Positions 36,123 through 45,551 of a stretch of DNA of 64,000 nucleotides are shown here, piece by piece. Location of the stretch: positions 258,564 through 322,563 of the forward strand of contig NZ_JBCFBA010000002.1 of NCBI RefSeq assembly GCF_038562415.1, written 5' to 3'. Under the pieces are notes generated by a model. It saw only the letters and a list, made by a program, of their open reading frames with translations, was not told the origin of the DNA and did not search any database. Made by a program: the position numbers and the translations under genes. Position 1 is the first letter of the stretch, and the number at the start of each line of letters is the position of its first letter. The DNA is from Solidesulfovibrio sp. (GTDB lineage Bacteria > Desulfobacterota > Desulfovibrionia > Desulfovibrionales > Desulfovibrionaceae).

Positions 36123-36625
36123 GCGTCGTTTTCGTCGTCCTGTTTCTGCTGTTGCTGCTGGCCTGCCTCACGCTTCATGTGTTGGGCTTGCCGGCCAACT
36201 GGCTGCTGCTCGGGCTCGTGGCCCTGTGGGACTATTTTCATCCCGCGCCCCACCTGGGCTTCGCCTTTTACGCCATGCTCGTGTGCGTGGCCCTGGCCGG
36301 CGAGGCGGTGGAGCTTTTCGCCCAGCTTGTCGGGGCGAGGAAATACGGGGCCACGGGCAAGGGCAATCTGGGCGGCTTTTTGGGGGCGTTTGGCGGGGCC
36401 CTGCTGGGCGCGCCGTTTTTTCTGGGCGTGGGCGCCCTGTTCGGGGCCGTTGCCGGCGCCTTTGTCGGCTGTTATGTCTTCGAGCGCGCCCACGGCCGCA
36501 CCGGCGCCGAGGCCCGGCGCGCGGCCATGGGGGCCATGTACGGCAAGGTCTTCGGCCTCACGGCCAAGGTGGCCTGCGGCGTCGTCATGTGGGCGGCCAC
36601 GGCCAGGACGCTCTGGCCCGCCTAA
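36119..36625 (+). CDS. DUF456 membrane protein
   Basis: 168-residue membrane protein with about four to five hydrophobic helices. The glycine-rich segment LGGFLGAFGGALLGAPFFLG and the GALFGAVAGAFVGCY repeat are typical of DUF456. Function unknown. It starts with GTG overlapping the ligase stop (GTGA). Its recurrent position beside other genes elsewhere is not informative, so I do not assign a role. Confidence 0.82.
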   Translation: MSVVFVVLFLLLLLACLTLHVLGLPANWLLLGLVALWDYFHPAPHLGFAFYAMLVCVALAGEAVELFAQLVGARKYGATGKGNLGGFLGAFGGALLGAPFFLGVGALFGAVAGAFVGCYVFERAHGRTGAEARRAAMGAMYGKVFGLTAKVACGVVMWAATARTLWPA

Positions 36626-36704
36626 GCACCCTTTTGGGGGTTTTATCTCAAGCCGTCGGGCCGGCAGCGGCACCGAGGGCGCGACACGGGGAGAAGGAAG
36701 CGGC

Positions 36705-38156
36705 ATGATCACGGTCAGCGATTTTCCGGCCTACCGGGGCAAGATGGAATATGTCTGCCTGGGTTGCCAGGCCCGGTTCGACATCCGGGAGCTCTATTAC
36801 ACCTGCCCGCATTGCGGCGGCGTGTTCCTCCTGGAAGACACGACCTTCGACAGCCTGCTCGAATACCCCCCCAGCTTCTGGCAGTCGCTTTTCGACAAGC
36901 GCGCCGCCACGCGGGTGACGGCCCTTCGCGGCGTCCTGCGCTTCTACGAGCTCATGGCCCCGGTGGTGGACGAGGGGGACATCGTCTATCTGGGCGAGGG
37001 CCACACGCCGCTCGTCGCCGCCAACGAGGCCCTCACCGAAGCGGTGGGCCAGCCGTTTTACTACAAAAATGACGGCCAGAACCCCAGCGCCTCCTTCAAG
37101 GACCGGGGCATGGCCTGCGCCTTCAGCTATTTGAAGCACCTGGTGCGCGTCAACGGCTGGGATTCGGTGCTCACCGTGTGCGCCTCCACCGGCGACACCT
37201 CGGCCTCGGCCGCGCTCTACGCCGCCTATGTCGGCGGCCCCGTCAAGTCCGTGGTCATCCTGCCCAAGGGCAAGGTCACGCCCCAGCAGCTGGCCCAGCC
37301 GCTGGGCAGCGGGGCCACGGTCATCGAGGTGCCGGGCGTGTTCGACGACTGCATGAAGGTGGTCGAGCACTTGGCCGACAACTACCGCGTGGCGCTTTTA
37401 AATTCCAAAAACGCCTGGCGCATCCTCGGCCAGGAGTCCTACGCCTTCGAGGTGGCCCAGTGGTTCGGCTGGGACACCTACCGCAAGTGCGTGTTCGTGC
37501 CCATTGGCAACGCCGGCAACGTGACGGCGATCATGAGCGGCTTTTTGAAGCTCAAAAAGCTCGGCGTCATCCGTTCCCTGCCGCGCATCTTCGGCGTCCA
37601 GTCCCACCACGCCGACCCGGTCTGGCGTTATTACGCCGAGGCCGACCCGGCCAGGCGCCGCTACGAGCCCGTGGCCGTGACCCCGTCCGTGGCCCAGGCG
37701 GCCATGATCGGCAACCCGGTGTCCTTCCCGCGCGTGGCCCACTTCGTGGAGCAGTATGAGAAGATCGGCGGCCCGGGCAGTTTCCAGGTGGTCCAGGTGA
37801 CCGAGCAGGCCATCGTCGAGGGCATGCTCACGGCCAACCGCCACGGCCACATCAGCTGCACCCAGGGCGGCGAATGCCTGGCCGGGCTTGTCAAGGCCAA
37901 GGAACTGGGGCTGGTCGAACCGTCGGAGATCTCGATCCTCGACGCCACGGCCCACCACCTGAAGTTCATCGGGTTCCAGGAGATGTATTTCGAGAACACC
38001 TTCCCGGCGGCCTACGGCATCACGCCCGATGCCCGGTACGTCAACCGGCCCCGAGGGGTGTTGACCGAGGCCGACAAGGCGGCCCTGTCCCCCGAGGACT
38101 ACACGGCCGCCGCCGCCGCCGCCATCGTGGAAACCCTGGGGCTGACCCGCAAATAG
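36705..38156 (+). CDS. thrC: Threonine synthase
   Basis: 483-residue PLP enzyme making threonine from O-phosphohomoserine. An N-terminal zinc-ribbon-like segment (CLGCQARF ... CPHCGGVF) precedes the fold, as in many anaerobe enzymes. The PLP lysine is in NPSASFKDRG, the phosphate loop is CASTGDTSASAALY, and LLNSKNAWRILGQ is diagnostic. AAGGAAG precedes the ATG. A small GC-rich hairpin lies 20-40 bases past the stop (38176-38196). Confidence 0.95.
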   Translation: MITVSDFPAYRGKMEYVCLGCQARFDIRELYYTCPHCGGVFLLEDTTFDSLLEYPPSFWQSLFDKRAATRVTALRGVLRFYELMAPVVDEGDIVYLGEGHTPLVAANEALTEAVGQPFYYKNDGQNPSASFKDRGMACAFSYLKHLVRVNGWDSVLTVCASTGDTSASAALYAAYVGGPVKSVVILPKGKVTPQQLAQPLGSGATVIEVPGVFDDCMKVVEHLADNYRVALLNSKNAWRILGQESYAFEVAQWFGWDTYRKCVFVPIGNAGNVTAIMSGFLKLKKLGVIRSLPRIFGVQSHHADPVWRYYAEADPARRRYEPVAVTPSVAQAAMIGNPVSFPRVAHFVEQYEKIGGPGSFQVVQVTEQAIVEGMLTANRHGHISCTQGGECLAGLVKAKELGLVEPSEISILDATAHHLKFIGFQEMYFENTFPAAYGITPDARYVNRPRGVLTEADKAALSPEDYTAAAAAAIVETLGLTRK

Positions 38157-38269
38157 CGCGCCGGCCCCGGGGCCGGCCGCCGCAACGGACGGCGGCGCGT
38201 TGTGCGGTTGTCGTTGCGTCTCCGCCGCCTCGTGTCCCCGGCTCCCGGGATGGTGGGTTCGGTGCCCGT

Positions 38270-38788
38270 TCAGGGAAGGTCGGCCGGCCAATCGGCCGGG
38301 GGCGCCCCGGCCTCCCCGAGGCGCCTGGCCAGGGTTTCGCGCAGCCGCTTGTCGTACACCGCCGCCGTGGCCTCGCCCGAGGCGGTGTCGTATTTGAGCT
38401 TCATGACGATGCCGCCCGGCAATTCGCCGACGTATTGGCTGACCCCGCCCTCGTCCTTGACCTTGACCGGGCCGCCGGAGCCGGCGGGCATGTCCCGAAG
38501 CATGTCGTTGACGTTGGCGACGGTGGCGCGGATGAACCGGGCGTAATAGACGCCGTCGACAAAGGCGTGGGCGATGGCCGGGCAGGCCTTTTCGTGGATC
38601 GGCAGCCGGCAGGGGCCGACGTAGTTGGAGTAGGACACGCCGTCCTTTTGCCGGTAGACGACGAAGTTGCCGTCATCGAGCGAGGCCAGGGCCGCGCCGA
38701 AGGGCGGATTGGCGCAATCGAAGGCTTGGCCGGGCTCGGCCAGGCAAAGCGTGACCAGCAGCCCGGCGAGGGCGTGTCCCGTGCGCAT
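38270..38788 (-). CDS. Secreted protein of unknown function
   Basis: 172-residue protein with a signal peptide ([22 protein letters not shown], cleaved before FDCANPP). The mature domain has four cysteines in the first part ([19 protein letters not shown]), probably disulfide-bonded, followed by a charged C-terminal region. No family recognised. The start has AAGGAG; an upstream extension was rejected. Convergent with thrC and divergent from cysK. Confidence 0.68.
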   Translation of the reverse strand: MRTGHALAGLLVTLCLAEPGQAFDCANPPFGAALASLDDGNFVVYRQKDGVSYSNYVGPCRLPIHEKACPAIAHAFVDGVYYARFIRATVANVNDMLRDMPAGSGGPVKVKDEGGVSQYVGELPGGIVMKLKYDTASGEATAAVYDKRLRETLARRLGEAGAPPADWPADLP

Positions 38789-39026
38789 GGTTGGCTCCTT
38801 GCCGCCTGGTCGCGGCCGGTGGGGGGGACGGCCACAGCGGCCGCTGCCCGGGGAGGCGACAGCGTCTCGGACAACTCCTTTCACGGCCGGCTCGCCGCGT
38901 CAACGGCCCGCCCTCGGGGCCGCCCCGGCCGGGATGCCATTGCTGGGGAAATGCGCTAGGATCGGGACACGCGCACGGCCCGGGGCGCGGCCGTTGCCCG
39001 GCCCGGGGCCGCGAAGAGGAGGTACC

Positions 39027-39956
39027 ATGCGCATCGCCGCCGATATGACCGAACTCGTGGGCGCCACGCCCATGGTCTGGCTGAACCGCCTGGCCGCGGG
39101 GTGTACGGCCCGCGTGGCCGCCAAGCTCGAATCCTTCAACCCCTGCTCGTCGGTCAAGGACCGCATCGGCGTGGCCATGCTGCGCGCCGCCGAGCGCGAG
39201 GGCAAAATCGGCCCGGACACCGTGATCGTCGAGCCCACCTCGGGCAATACCGGCGTGGGCCTGGCCTTCATGTGCGCCGTGACCGGCCGCAAGCTCGTCC
39301 TGACCATGCCCGAATCCATGAGCCTGGAGCGCCGGGCGCTGCTGCGCGGCTTCGGGGCCGAGCTGGTGCTGACCCCGGCGGCGCTGGGCATGCGCGGCGC
39401 CGTGGAGCGGGCCAGGGAGCTCGTGGCCGAGTTGCCGAGCGCCTACATGCCCATGCAGTTCGCCAATCCGGCCAACCCCGAAGCCCATGCCGCCACCACC
39501 GGCCTGGAAATCTGGGCGGATACCGACGGGGCGGTGGGCGTGTTCGTGGCCGGCGTGGGCACGGGCGGGACGCTCTCGGGCGTGGCCCGGGCCATCAAGG
39601 CCAAGAAGCCGTCGCTTTGGGCCGTGGCCGTGGAGCCGGCTTCCTCGCCGGTGCTTTCCGGCGGCAAGCCCGGCCTGCACGCCATCCAGGGCATCGGCGC
39701 GGGATTCGTTCCGGAAGTGCTGGACCGGGCCCTGGTGGACGAGGTCTTTCCCGTGACCAACGAGGCCGCCCTGACCACGGCCCGGCGGCTGATCCGCGAG
39801 GAGGGCATCCTCTGCGGCATCTCCTCGGGCGCCAACGCCTTCGCCGCCGTGGAGATCGCCAAGCGGCCGGAAAACGCCGGCAAGGTCGTGGTGTTCGTGG
39901 TCTGCGACACGGGCGAGCGGTATCTGTCCACGCCGCTTTTCGCCGAGGAGGCATGA
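39027..39956 (+). CDS. cysK: O-acetylserine (thiol)-lyase / cysteine synthase
   Basis: 309-residue PLP enzyme making cysteine from O-acetylserine and sulfide. The PLP lysine is in [11 protein letters not shown], the substrate loop is [13 protein letters not shown] and the phosphate-binding loop is [20 protein letters not shown] precedes the ATG. Its stop overlaps the start of the serine acetyltransferase gene (ATGA), matching the physical complex the two enzymes form. Confidence 0.95.
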   Translation: MRIAADMTELVGATPMVWLNRLAAGCTARVAAKLESFNPCSSVKDRIGVAMLRAAEREGKIGPDTVIVEPTSGNTGVGLAFMCAVTGRKLVLTMPESMSLERRALLRGFGAELVLTPAALGMRGAVERARELVAELPSAYMPMQFANPANPEAHAATTGLEIWADTDGAVGVFVAGVGTGGTLSGVARAIKAKKPSLWAVAVEPASSPVLSGGKPGLHAIQGIGAGFVPEVLDRALVDEVFPVTNEAALTTARRLIREEGILCGISSGANAFAAVEIAKRPENAGKVVVFVVCDTGERYLSTPLFAEEA

Positions 39957-40903
39957 TGGCCGCGCCGGATTGCAGGCCGCCCAGGGCCAGGAAACGGACC
40001 GTCGTCGAATGGGCGGCGGAAATGCTGTGCGAGGAAGCCTCCTACCGCAAGGTCTACCACCGCCCCCTGCACGACGAGCCCATGCCGGCCATCCCGGTAC
40101 TGGCCGAGACCATGCAGCGCCTGCGGGCCGTGATTTTTCCGGGCTATTTCGGCCATTCCGACATCACCCCGGAAAACATGCGCTTCCACATCGGGGCCAA
40201 CCTCGATGCCATTAACCGCCTGCTCACCGACCAGGTGCGCCGGGGCTACTGTTTTTTCTGCGAGCTCGACCGGGCCGGCAACTGCCAGGACTGCGAGGCG
40301 CGGGCGCAGAAGCTGGCCGGGGATTTCCTCATGCGCCTGCCGGAGATTCGCGAGATGCTGGCCGAGGACGCCCAGGCCGCCTACGAGGGCGACCCGGCCT
40401 CGCGCTCGCCGGGCGAGACCATCTTTTGCTACCCGAGCCTCACGGCCCTGACCCACTATCGGGTGGCCCACGAGCTGTTCCTGCTCGGCGTGGACCTCAT
40501 TCCGCGCATCCTGACCGAAATGGCCCACTCGGCCACGGGCATCGACATCCACCCCGGGGCGACCATCGGCCGGCGGTTTTTCATCGACCACGGCACGGGC
40601 ACGGTCATCGGCGAGACCTGCCGCATCGGCGACGGCGTGCGCCTGTATCAGGGCGTGACCCTGGGGGCCAAGAGCTTTCCCAAGGACGGCGAAGGCAAGC
40701 TGGTCAAAGGCATCGCCCGGCATCCCATCGTGGAGGACGACGTGACCATCTACTCCGGGGCCACGGTCCTTGGCCGCATCACCATCGGCAAGGGCTCGGT
40801 GGTCGGCGGCAACGTCTGGGTGACCTCCGACGTGCCGCCCTATTCGCGCATCGTCCAGCCGCACGCCGGGGGGGCCGTCATCATCGATGGCGGCGGCATC
40901 TGA
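39953..40903 (+). CDS. cysE: Serine O-acetyltransferase with four-Cys insertion
   Basis: 316-residue enzyme of the EpsC/CysE type that acetylates serine for cysteine synthesis. The C-terminal left-handed beta-helix carries the hexapeptide repeats and [25 protein letters not shown]. The sequence ends GGGI, an Ile terminus suited to docking in CysK. A four-cysteine segment at C100, C103, C111 and C114 (C-x2-C-x7-C-x2-C) lies in the N-terminal helical part and looks like a small zinc knuckle or redox site, which I do not know in classical CysE. Coupled by ATGA to cysK. Confidence 0.92.
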   Translation: MMAAPDCRPPRARKRTVVEWAAEMLCEEASYRKVYHRPLHDEPMPAIPVLAETMQRLRAVIFPGYFGHSDITPENMRFHIGANLDAINRLLTDQVRRGYCFFCELDRAGNCQDCEARAQKLAGDFLMRLPEIREMLAEDAQAAYEGDPASRSPGETIFCYPSLTALTHYRVAHELFLLGVDLIPRILTEMAHSATGIDIHPGATIGRRFFIDHGTGTVIGETCRIGDGVRLYQGVTLGAKSFPKDGEGKLVKGIARHPIVEDDVTIYSGATVLGRITIGKGSVVGGNVWVTSDVPPYSRIVQPHAGGAVIIDGGGI

Positions 40904-40924
40904 CCGTCCGGCGCGTTTCGGGGC

Positions 40925-40996
40925 GGCAATACGTCGTACGATGACGCCCGCCCTGTTGTGCTTGACGCAGTGCCTATAGGGTGGCGACGTATTGCC
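40925..40996. repeat. 12-bp inverted repeat flanking 48 bases
   Basis: Perfect arms GGCAATACGTCG (40925-40936) and CGACGTATTGCC (40985-40996). The element lies between cysE and the decayed GAF-GGDEF gene. The arms are too far apart for an ordinary terminator. Could be a small excised-element scar or a regulatory dyad. Confidence 0.6.
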
Positions 40997-41051
40997 CGTC
41001 GCGCACCATGGGTGTGTTTTCTGCGCTGAAGATGTAATCCCCGGGTATCGT

Positions 41052-41618
41052 ATGTCTGCCACGTTCTCCGAGAAGGACCTCTCCGCGGATCTCTTGTTGC
41101 GGATCATTCATCTGCAAACCGATATCGTCCAACTCGGTCATGACCTTGGCGCCGTGCTGGCTTGCGTCACCGAGGAGGTGGCCGGCCTGACCGGAGCCGA
41201 CGGCGCCGTCCTGGAGCTGGCCGAGGGCGAGGAAATGGTCTACCGGGCCGTCAGCGGCCTGGCCCGGGCGCAACTGGGCCTGCGCCTGGCCCTGGCCCTG
41301 GGCCGGCGCCGCTGCCAGCCCGTGGGCATCCTCAACCTGGACATGGACGGGCTCAAGGCCATCAACGACCGCCACGGCCACCGGGCGGGCGCCGCCGCCA
41401 TCCGGGAGTTCGCCGCGCGCCTGCACCGTTCGGCCCGGGAATCGGACACCGTGGCCCGGCTTGGCGGCGACGAATTCGGCGTCATCCTGGCCGAATTGGA
41501 GGGCCGCGACGGCGCGCATCAGGTGGCCGAGCGCATGGCGCGAGAAATCCGGGAGCCGTTCGCCGTACGCGATCAAGCGGTCGCGCAAGGGCGAGGCGTC
41601 CTGATCCCTTGTCCCTGA
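41052..41618 (+). pseudogene. Decayed GAF-GGDEF diguanylate cyclase
   Basis: 188 codons encode only pieces of a larger sensor. The first 70 residues are the beginning of a GAF domain (VLACVTEEVAGLTGADGA). The frame then jumps within LGLRLALALGRR into the middle of a GGDEF domain (VGILNLDMDGLKAINDRHGHRAG, then an intact GGDEF box in ARLGGDEFGVIL). The rest of GAF and the DxLTGLPNR start of GGDEF are missing. The end stops early at GRGVLIPCP, without the last strands. A short direct repeat CTGGCCCTGG at the junction suggests deletion by slippage. Very unlikely to be an active cyclase. Confidence 0.72.
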
Positions 41619-41647
41619 CGCCGGCCACCGGCCGGACGGGCATCCCC

Positions 41648-41693
41648 GAAAAACGAGCCGCCCCGCTGGTCCGTGACAGCGGGGCGGCTTTTA
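41648..41693. terminator. Bidirectional intrinsic terminator
   Basis: Perfect 13-bp stem (41656-41668 with 41677-41689) with an eight-base loop. TTTT follows on the plus strand, and five T on the minus strand (A run at 41649-41653). It separates the decayed GGDEF gene from the convergent nif operon. Confidence 0.88.
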
Positions 41694-41729
41694 TGGGAGT
41701 CCATCCGTGCGGTTGGCAAACCGGTTCGG

Positions 41730-42041
41730 TCAGGGCAGCAGGAGGTCCTCGCAGGGTTCCCCGCTTTCCAGGGCATCCAGGATCTGGTCCACCTTGTCCT
41801 CGCTGTCGACTTCCCGATACCACCAGTTCTCGGGCATCACGACCACGATGGGGCCTTCCTCGCACTGCTTCATGCAGCCGGTGCTGACGATGCGGGCGTC
41901 GATGTCCCGGTCGAGGACGCCTTCCTCGAAGTACCCCAGCAGGTTGTGCGAACCTTTTTTGTGGCAAATACCCTTGGCCTCGCCTTTGACGCGAAAGCTC
42001 GCGCAGACGTTGATCAGGTATTTGGGCTTTTCGATGGCCAT
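41730..42041 (-). CDS. Thioredoxin-like [2Fe-2S] ferredoxin of the nif operon
   Basis: 103-residue protein. Four cysteines at 13, 26, 56 and 60 (C-x12-C-x29-C-x3-C) match the thioredoxin-like [2Fe-2S] ferredoxin fold found beside nif genes and in hydrogenase and NADH-dehydrogenase subunits. Last gene of the nif transcript, 34 bases after nifK, ending before a strong terminator. Role inferred: protection of nitrogenase or electron supply. The start has GGGAGA upstream. Confidence 0.88.
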   Translation of the reverse strand: MAIEKPKYLINVCASFRVKGEAKGICHKKGSHNLLGYFEEGVLDRDIDARIVSTGCMKQCEEGPIVVVMPENWWYREVDSEDKVDQILDALESGEPCEDLLLP

Positions 42042-42075
42042 GCGTTGCGTCTCCCTTGCGGTTTCGGTTCCGGGG

Positions 42076-43461
42076 TTACATCTGGAGTTCGAAGCGGGTT
42101 TCGGGGGCGTCGCGGTCCTGGCGGCCCAGGAGGGCTTCCAGGAATTTTTCCAGCAGGCGCATGGCGCCGGAGTAGCCCACGGACGGAAAGTACTGGTGGC
42201 CGACGCGGTCGAGGATGGGGAAGCCGTGGCGGATGAGCGGAATGTCCTCGTCGCGGGCGATGTACTTGAGGTACGTGTTGCCGATGAGCAGGTCGACCGG
42301 GTCGTTTTTGATCCACTGGTGGAGCAGGTACATGTCGGCATGCTCGCCGTTTTTGAACTTGCAGTCGTAGGGCACGTCCTTGACGAGCTCGTTCATGCGT
42401 TCCTCGAAGTACTTCCCCGCCGTACCGGAGACGGTGTAGGCCGGAATCATGCCGAGGGTCACGCAGAATTCCACCAGGGCCAGCACCTGGTCGGGGTCGC
42501 CGGCGATGGCCACCTTCTTGCCGTAGAGGTACTGGCTGTAGTCGGAGATGACGTCCACGACCTGGCCGCGCTCGAAGTTGACGGCCTCGGGCACGGCCAC
42601 GCCGGCCAGCCTGCGCAGGGCGTCCACGTAGCGGTCCGTGGCGTGCAGGCCGATGGGCAGGCCCAGGACGGTCCCCGGCACCTTGAACTCGGCGTCCAGG
42701 TAGTTGACGGCGTCGGTGGTGGCCCAGCGGCCCAGGCCGATGGTGCCCTTGGCGTCGCCCATGGCGGCGATGTCCTCGGGCGTGGCCCCGGCCTTGGGGT
42801 ACATCTCGTAGTGGCCGGTGAGCGGGCCGTTTAAGACGCCGTTGGTGTCGGGCGCCAGGATGACGTCGATGCCCAGCATGGTGGCCAGTCGGCGCATCTC
42901 GGCCATGTCGGAAGGCTCGCAAAATCCCGGGATCACGTTGATCTTGCCGTTTGGCCTGCCGGTCTTTTTCACGAAGCCCTTGAGGATGCCCTTGACCATG
43001 TTGGCGTAGCCGGTGACGTGGGTGCCGACGTAGCTCGGGGTGCTGGCGTAGACGATGTGCTTGCCGGCCGGCACCTTGCCGTCGTCCTTGGCCTTCTGCG
43101 AGATCTGCAGGAGGTCGTCGCCGATGGTCTCGGACAGGCAGGTGGTGTGGATGGCGATGACGTCGGGGTCGTAGAGGGTGAAGATGTTGTCGATGGCCGC
43201 AATCAGGTTGGACTGTCCGCCGAAGACCGAGGAGCCTTCGGTGAAAGACGAGGTGCCGGCGACCACGGGTTCCTTGTAGTGGCGGGTCAGGGCCGAACGG
43301 TGGTAGGCGCAGCAGCCCTGGGAGCCGTGGCTGTGGGGGAAGCAGCCCTTGACGCCGAGGGCGGCGTACATGGCGCCCACGGGCTGGCAGGTCTTGGCCG
43401 GGTTGACGGTGAGCGCCTTGCGTTCCTTGATCTCGCCGGTGGTATGTCTGAGCAGTGCCAT
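42076..43461 (-). CDS. nifK: Nitrogenase MoFe protein beta subunit
   Basis: 461-residue subunit that with NifD holds the P-cluster. P-cluster cysteines are seen in NPAKTCQPVGAMYAA, HGSQGCCAYHR and HTTCLSETIGDD. The N-terminus is short compared with NifK of Azotobacter, which fits the anaerobe type. It follows nifD by 31 bases with AAGGA as ribosome site. Together with NifH and NifD it reduces N2 using ATP. Confidence 0.97.
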   Translation of the reverse strand: MALLRHTTGEIKERKALTVNPAKTCQPVGAMYAALGVKGCFPHSHGSQGCCAYHRSALTRHYKEPVVAGTSSFTEGSSVFGGQSNLIAAIDNIFTLYDPDVIAIHTTCLSETIGDDLLQISQKAKDDGKVPAGKHIVYASTPSYVGTHVTGYANMVKGILKGFVKKTGRPNGKINVIPGFCEPSDMAEMRRLATMLGIDVILAPDTNGVLNGPLTGHYEMYPKAGATPEDIAAMGDAKGTIGLGRWATTDAVNYLDAEFKVPGTVLGLPIGLHATDRYVDALRRLAGVAVPEAVNFERGQVVDVISDYSQYLYGKKVAIAGDPDQVLALVEFCVTLGMIPAYTVSGTAGKYFEERMNELVKDVPYDCKFKNGEHADMYLLHQWIKNDPVDLLIGNTYLKYIARDEDIPLIRHGFPILDRVGHQYFPSVGYSGAMRLLEKFLEALLGRQDRDAPETRFELQM

Positions 43462-43492
43462 GATGCGTTCCTTATCGCGTGTGAAACGGTCT

Positions 43493-45112
43493 TTACTGGG
43501 CCACGTAACTGGCTTCGAGTTCGGGGCCGGTGGACTGCCAGGGGGCCTTCATCAGTTGCCAGACCTTGGTGTTCACCATGCGGTCGATGTCGTGGTACCA
43601 GTTGATGGCGCCGTTGAAGCCGGCGTAGGGCCCGCCCATGTCGTAGTTGTGCAGCTGCTTGAGCGGCACGCCCATCTTCTGGATGATGTACTTTTCCTTG
43701 ATGCCGGCGCAGAAGATGTCGGGCTTGAGGATCTCGATGAGTTTTTCGGTCTCGTAGTGGTTGATGTCGTCGATGACCATGGAATCCTTGGCCATGGCGC
43801 CCATCATGCCTTCGTAGCCCTTGAAGTCCAGGCCCTTGGCGTTTAAGGCCTCGAGTTGTTCCGGGGTCTTGCGGGGCTTGTAGCGCTCGGGGTCGGGCTC
43901 GATGTCGAGTTCCTCGATGTTGCGCGAGTCGGCGTCGACCTTGATGGTGGGCAGCACGTGGCGGCCTTCGTAGTCGTCGCGGTGGGCGAACTCGTAGCCG
44001 GCGCCGAGGATCTTCATGCCCAGTTCGCCAAACAGTTCCTGGTAGTGGTGGGCGCGCGAGCCGCCGACGAACAGCATGGCCGACTTGCCCTCGGTGCGCG
44101 GCCGGATCTCGTCCACGACCTTCCTGACCTCGAGCATCTCCTCCGCGATGACCTGCTCGACCCGGTCCATGAGTTCCTGGTCCTCGAAGTAGGCGGCCAT
44201 GCGGCGCAGCGATTTGGCGCTGGCCTCGGCGCCGATGAAGTTCACCTTGATCCAGGGGATGCCGAACTTGGTCTCCATCATCTCGGCCACGTAGTTGAGC
44301 GAGCGGTGGCACATGACGGTGTTGAGGTCGGCGTGGTGGGCCACGCGGAAATCCTCGACCGTGGAGTTGCCGGAGAAGGTGGCGATCAGGGTGAAGCCGC
44401 ACTTTTCCAGGATGCGCTCGATCTCGAAGGCGTCGCCGCCGATGTTGTACTCGCCGAGCATGTTGACCTTGAACTTGCCCGTGACCGGCGTGTCGTTGGT
44501 GCCGATGACGTGCTTCATGATCTGGTTGTTGGCGATGTGGTGGCCGGCGGACTGGGACACGCCCTTGTAGCCTTCGCAGGAGTTGGCGAAGACGGTGATG
44601 CCGAGCTTTTCCTGCATCTGCCGGGCCACGGCGTGGATGTCGTCGCCGATGAGCCCCACCGGGCAGGTGGAGAAGACGGAAATGGCCTTGGGATGGAAGT
44701 TGTCGTAGGCTTCCTGGATGGCCGCGGCGAGCTTTTTCATGCCGCCGAACACGATGTCGTGCTCGGTCATGTCCGTGGAAAAGGAGTAGGGGATGAAGTT
44801 GTCCCCGTCGGGGCCGGCGTCGGTCTGGTTGCGGCGGGTCAGCCAGGAGTAGAAGCCGCAGCCGATGGGGCCGTGGGTCAGGTTGACGATGTCGCGGGAA
44901 GGGCCCAACACGACGCCCTTGCAGCCGGCGTAGGTGCAGCCGCGCTGGGTGATGATGCCCGGAATGGTGCGGACGTTGGCCTGGATTTCGGGAATCTCGC
45001 CGCCCTGCGCGCCCGGGGTCATGGCCTTGGCCCGCTTGCGCGCCACCTTGGTGGGCATCCTGGCGATCAATTCCTTCTTGATCTCTTCGGTATTCATGGG
45101 CTTGGTGCTCAT
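43493..45112 (-). CDS. nifD: Nitrogenase MoFe protein alpha subunit
   Basis: 539-residue subunit carrying the FeMo-cofactor. P-cluster ligands lie in RGCTYAGCKGVV, HGPIGCGFYSW and STCPVGLIGDD. Cofactor ligands are Cys in VMCHRSLNYV and His in LHNYDMGGPYAGFNG. It is about 50 residues longer than Azotobacter NifD, from an insertion around DIEPDPERYKPRKTPEQLEA, a hallmark of the Clostridium/Desulfovibrio group. GAGGTAG is the ribosome site. Confidence 0.97.
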   Translation of the reverse strand: MSTKPMNTEEIKKELIARMPTKVARKRAKAMTPGAQGGEIPEIQANVRTIPGIITQRGCTYAGCKGVVLGPSRDIVNLTHGPIGCGFYSWLTRRNQTDAGPDGDNFIPYSFSTDMTEHDIVFGGMKKLAAAIQEAYDNFHPKAISVFSTCPVGLIGDDIHAVARQMQEKLGITVFANSCEGYKGVSQSAGHHIANNQIMKHVIGTNDTPVTGKFKVNMLGEYNIGGDAFEIERILEKCGFTLIATFSGNSTVEDFRVAHHADLNTVMCHRSLNYVAEMMETKFGIPWIKVNFIGAEASAKSLRRMAAYFEDQELMDRVEQVIAEEMLEVRKVVDEIRPRTEGKSAMLFVGGSRAHHYQELFGELGMKILGAGYEFAHRDDYEGRHVLPTIKVDADSRNIEELDIEPDPERYKPRKTPEQLEALNAKGLDFKGYEGMMGAMAKDSMVIDDINHYETEKLIEILKPDIFCAGIKEKYIIQKMGVPLKQLHNYDMGGPYAGFNGAINWYHDIDRMVNTKVWQLMKAPWQSTGPELEASYVAQ

Positions 45113-45165
45113 CTCGATGCTACCTCATTAGCTCTGTAAGGTCCGGGGACGTCCGCCGCGCTGGC

Positions 45166-45540
45166 CTAGACGATGGCCGCGTCGCCTTCCTCGCCGGTCC
45201 GGACGCGGATGGAATCGGAGACGGGCATCACGAAGATCTTGCCGTCGCCGGCCCGGCTGGTCCTGTTGACGGATATCAGGACATCCACGGCCGGCCGGAC
45301 CTTGTCGTCGGGCACCACCAGGGAGATGATGCGCTTGGGATAGAGCCGGCCCTTGGTGCCGAGCAGGGCGATGGCCTCCTCGTTGCCGGCGGCGGCCCCT
45401 TCGAGAACTTCCTGGTTGACCAGGCCCTTGCCGCGGCCGTAGCCCTCGCGGGCCACGAAGGCCGGGATGCCGGCGTCGGCCAGGGCCTTTTTGGTCTGGT
45501 TCATCTTGTTCATGCGGATGACCGCCATGATCTCCTTCAT
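45166..45540 (-). CDS. nifI2: Nitrogen regulatory PII-like protein NifI2
   Basis: 124-residue PII-family protein. PII-like strands MKEIMAVIRMNKMNQTKKAL and RIISLVVPDDKVRPAV, with GDGKIFVMPVSDSIRVRTG at the C-terminus. In methanogens NifI2 senses 2-oxoglutarate and with NifI1 binds MoFe protein to switch nitrogenase off when ammonium is present. The T-loop region is longer than in NifI1. The start follows GGGAGG. The same role here is inferred from the conserved gene order. Confidence 0.93.
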   Translation of the reverse strand: MKEIMAVIRMNKMNQTKKALADAGIPAFVAREGYGRGKGLVNQEVLEGAAAGNEEAIALLGTKGRLYPKRIISLVVPDDKVRPAVDVLISVNRTSRAGDGKIFVMPVSDSIRVRTGEEGDAAIV

Positions 45541-45551
45541 GACATCCTCCC

